From positions 1 to 43,856 of the forward strand of contig UCCS01000014.1 of NCBI GenBank assembly GCA_900470965.1: 43,856 nt of DNA, in the 5' to 3' direction. Positions within the stretch are counted from its first letter, which is position 1. Each line of letters begins with the position of its first letter. Origin of the DNA: Hyphomicrobiales bacterium. GTDB taxonomy: Bacteria > Pseudomonadota > Alphaproteobacteria > Rhizobiales > Rhizobiaceae. Under the pieces are notes generated by a model. That model had not been told where the DNA came from. It saw nothing but the letters and a program-made list of their open reading frames with translations, and made no database searches. This document shows, piece by piece, positions 42,713 through 43,856 of this stretch. The position numbers were made by a program, and so were the translations under genes.

Positions 42713-43693
42713 TCACAGCAGGCAGACGAAGGCCACGAAGGTAAGCAGCGTCAGCGCCATGCAGCTGGCCTGGAAGACCGAAATCCCGTCCTCCACATCG
42801 CCTGCCGTCGCCACATCCCGGCCCGTGCCGTTGATCATCGGCTCGCGCACGACCACGCCCGAATAGACGCGCGGGCCGGCAAGCTGGAGATCGAGCGCGC
42901 CGGCCATTGCAGCTTCCGGGCGGCCGGAATTCGGCGAGCGGTGCAGCTTGCCGTCACGGATGCCGACGCGGAAGGCTTCGCGGAAGGCCGCTGTGCCGCG
43001 GCGGATGCCGGCGCCGACGGCGATCAGCAGGATCGACAGGCGTGCCGCCGGCCAGTTGGCGATATCGTCCAGCCGCGCCGAGGCCCAGCCGAAATCGACA
43101 TATTTTTCCGAACGGTGGCCGATCATTGAATCCGCTGTATTGAGCATCTTATAGAAGAACAGGCCCGGCAGGCCGAAGATCGCAAACCACAGGGCCGGCG
43201 CCACCACGCCATCGGAAAAATTCTCGGCGAGGCTTTCGATTGCTGCACGGCAGACACCCGGCTCGTCCAGCGTTTCCGGATCGCGCCCGACGATGCGCGA
43301 CACTGCCTTGCGCCCGCCGACGAGGCCTTCGCTCTTCAGCGCCGCTGCGACCGCCGCGACATGATCCGACAGGCTCTTCTGCGCCAGGAAAATCGCCACG
43401 CAGAAGACTTCGAGCAGGATACCGACGGGACCGAAGAGCATCAGGAACCAGTGCAGCACCAGGCCGGTGACGACGGCAAGCCCCGACAGCGCCAGGATCG
43501 CCACCACGCCATTCTGCCGGCGCTGAGCCTTGCTCAGGCTCTCGCGGTTGAAATGCTGATCGAAATAACCGATCGCCCGGCCGAAAATGGCGACCGGATG
43601 CGGCACGCGCAGCCACAGCCATTGCGGATCGCCGAGAATGCGATCGAGCAGCAGTGCCAGAACCAGCACGAGAGAATGTTCATCCAGATTCAT
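42713..43693 (-). CDS. cobD: Adenosylcobinamide-phosphate synthase (CobD/CbiB)
   Basis: A 326-residue integral membrane protein of cobalamin synthesis that joins aminopropanol phosphate to adenosylcobyrate. Conserved segments are LLLDRILGDPQWLWLRVPHPVAIFG, ESLAENFSDGVVAPALWF, YKMLNTADSMIGHRSEKYVDFGW and SPNSGRPEAAMAGAL. The cobD name follows the Pseudomonas/rhizobial convention; cbiB is the Salmonella name. ATG 43693 overlaps the cobC stop (ATGA), so the two are coupled. Confidence 0.96.
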   Translation of the reverse strand: MNLDEHSLVLVLALLLDRILGDPQWLWLRVPHPVAIFGRAIGYFDQHFNRESLSKAQRRQNGVVAILALSGLAVVTGLVLHWFLMLFGPVGILLEVFCVAIFLAQKSLSDHVAAVAAALKSEGLVGGRKAVSRIVGRDPETLDEPGVCRAAIESLAENFSDGVVAPALWFAIFGLPGLFFYKMLNTADSMIGHRSEKYVDFGWASARLDDIANWPAARLSILLIAVGAGIRRGTAAFREAFRVGIRDGKLHRSPNSGRPEAAMAGALDLQLAGPRVYSGVVVREPMINGTGRDVATAGDVEDGISVFQASCMALTLLTFVAFVCLL

Positions 43694-43856
43694 CGGTCAA
43701 AGCTCCGAAGGGCCGCGGCAAGTCGTGCATCAGCAGCAGCGTCAGGCGCAAGGCCGAAGCGCAGCCAGTCCGGCGCGTAATCGAACCGGCGGACGAGAAT
43801 ATGATGGCGGCAGAGAGTCGTGTAAATGTCGCCGGCCTTTGCGTCGGCAACGAGCG
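43690..43856 (-). CDS. cobC: CobC, C-terminal end (cut by window end)
   Basis: The reverse strand from the edge to a TGA at 43690 reads 54 codons ending RHHILVRRFDYAPDWLRFGLAPDAAADARLAAALRSFDR. This is the C terminus of CobC, the PLP-dependent L-threonine-O-3-phosphate decarboxylase (or related aminotransferase-fold enzyme) that supplies aminopropanol phosphate for CobD. It overlaps the cobD start by 4 nt. The active-site lysine lies outside the window. Confidence 0.88.
   Translation of the reverse strand, partial: LVADAKAGDIYTTLCRHHILVRRFDYAPDWLRFGLAPDAAADARLAAALRSFDR

Overview
The window looks like chromosome from a member of the Rhizobiaceae, most likely Rhizobium or a close relative. The evidence is an acpXL-fabZXL-fabF2XL-fabF1XL-adhXL-lpxXL cluster (very-long-chain fatty acid of rhizobial lipid A), a divergent hemN/fnrN pair with two anaeroboxes, a zinc regulon with alphaproteobacterial Zur boxes, a RIME-like palindrome, high GC content and dense gene packing. 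No tRNA, rRNA, CRISPR array, transposase, phage gene or replication origin was seen. The species was not determined.

Layout. (1) 1-1646: the start of a chaC-type gene, an APH-fold kinase and a small unknown gene. (2) 1681-6402: the zinc regulon. The operon znuC-znuB-zur runs leftward, znuA and a COG0523 GTPase run rightward, and Zur-box-like palindromes lie in both control regions. (3) 6664-7736: an RcnB-like periplasmic protein and an acetyltransferase. (4) 7745-21187: a carbohydrate block with GH43, an aldo/keto reductase, a Gfo/Idh dehydrogenase, a sugar isomerase-fold protein, a GH2 beta-mannosidase-like enzyme and a complete CUT1-type ABC importer, with a LacI regulator divergent from the binding-protein gene. 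(5) 21188-24470: a less conserved stretch with a possible gene remnant, a large membrane-anchored TPR protein and a hypothetical protein. (6) 24471-28875: VOC protein, 6-phosphogluconate dehydrogenase, an AraC/SRPBCC/VOC operon and a PAS protein. (7) 29057-34475: the VLCFA-lipid A operon. (8) 34582-38921: hemN, fnrN, an L,D-transpeptidase and a winged-helix/TolB-like/TPR regulator. (9) 39099-43856: plsY, an arginase-family enzyme, a DUF1127 protein, an MFS transporter, a hypothetical protein and the cobD/cobC cobalamin pair, with cobC cut by the window end.

How the genes work together. Zur probably shuts off its own operon, znuA and the GTPase when zinc is plentiful. The LacI protein probably controls import and intracellular breakdown of a plant hemicellulose-type oligosaccharide. 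The acpXL operon should build the 28-carbon hydroxylated chain on a dedicated carrier and LpxXL should transfer it to lipid A. FnrN should activate hemN and control itself at low oxygen.

Most of the window is recognisable core genome. I found no clear undescribed multi-gene defence or mobile system. The best leads are within known clusters: FabF2XL lacks most catalytic residues of a ketosynthase and looks like a chain-length-factor-type partner; the XL 'alcohol dehydrogenase' lacks catalytic-zinc ligands and could be the missing enoyl reductase; the arginase-family enzyme has Cys in place of a metal-binding His; and the sugar operon pairs glycosidases with an oxidoreductase/isomerase couple that may act through 3-keto sugars.
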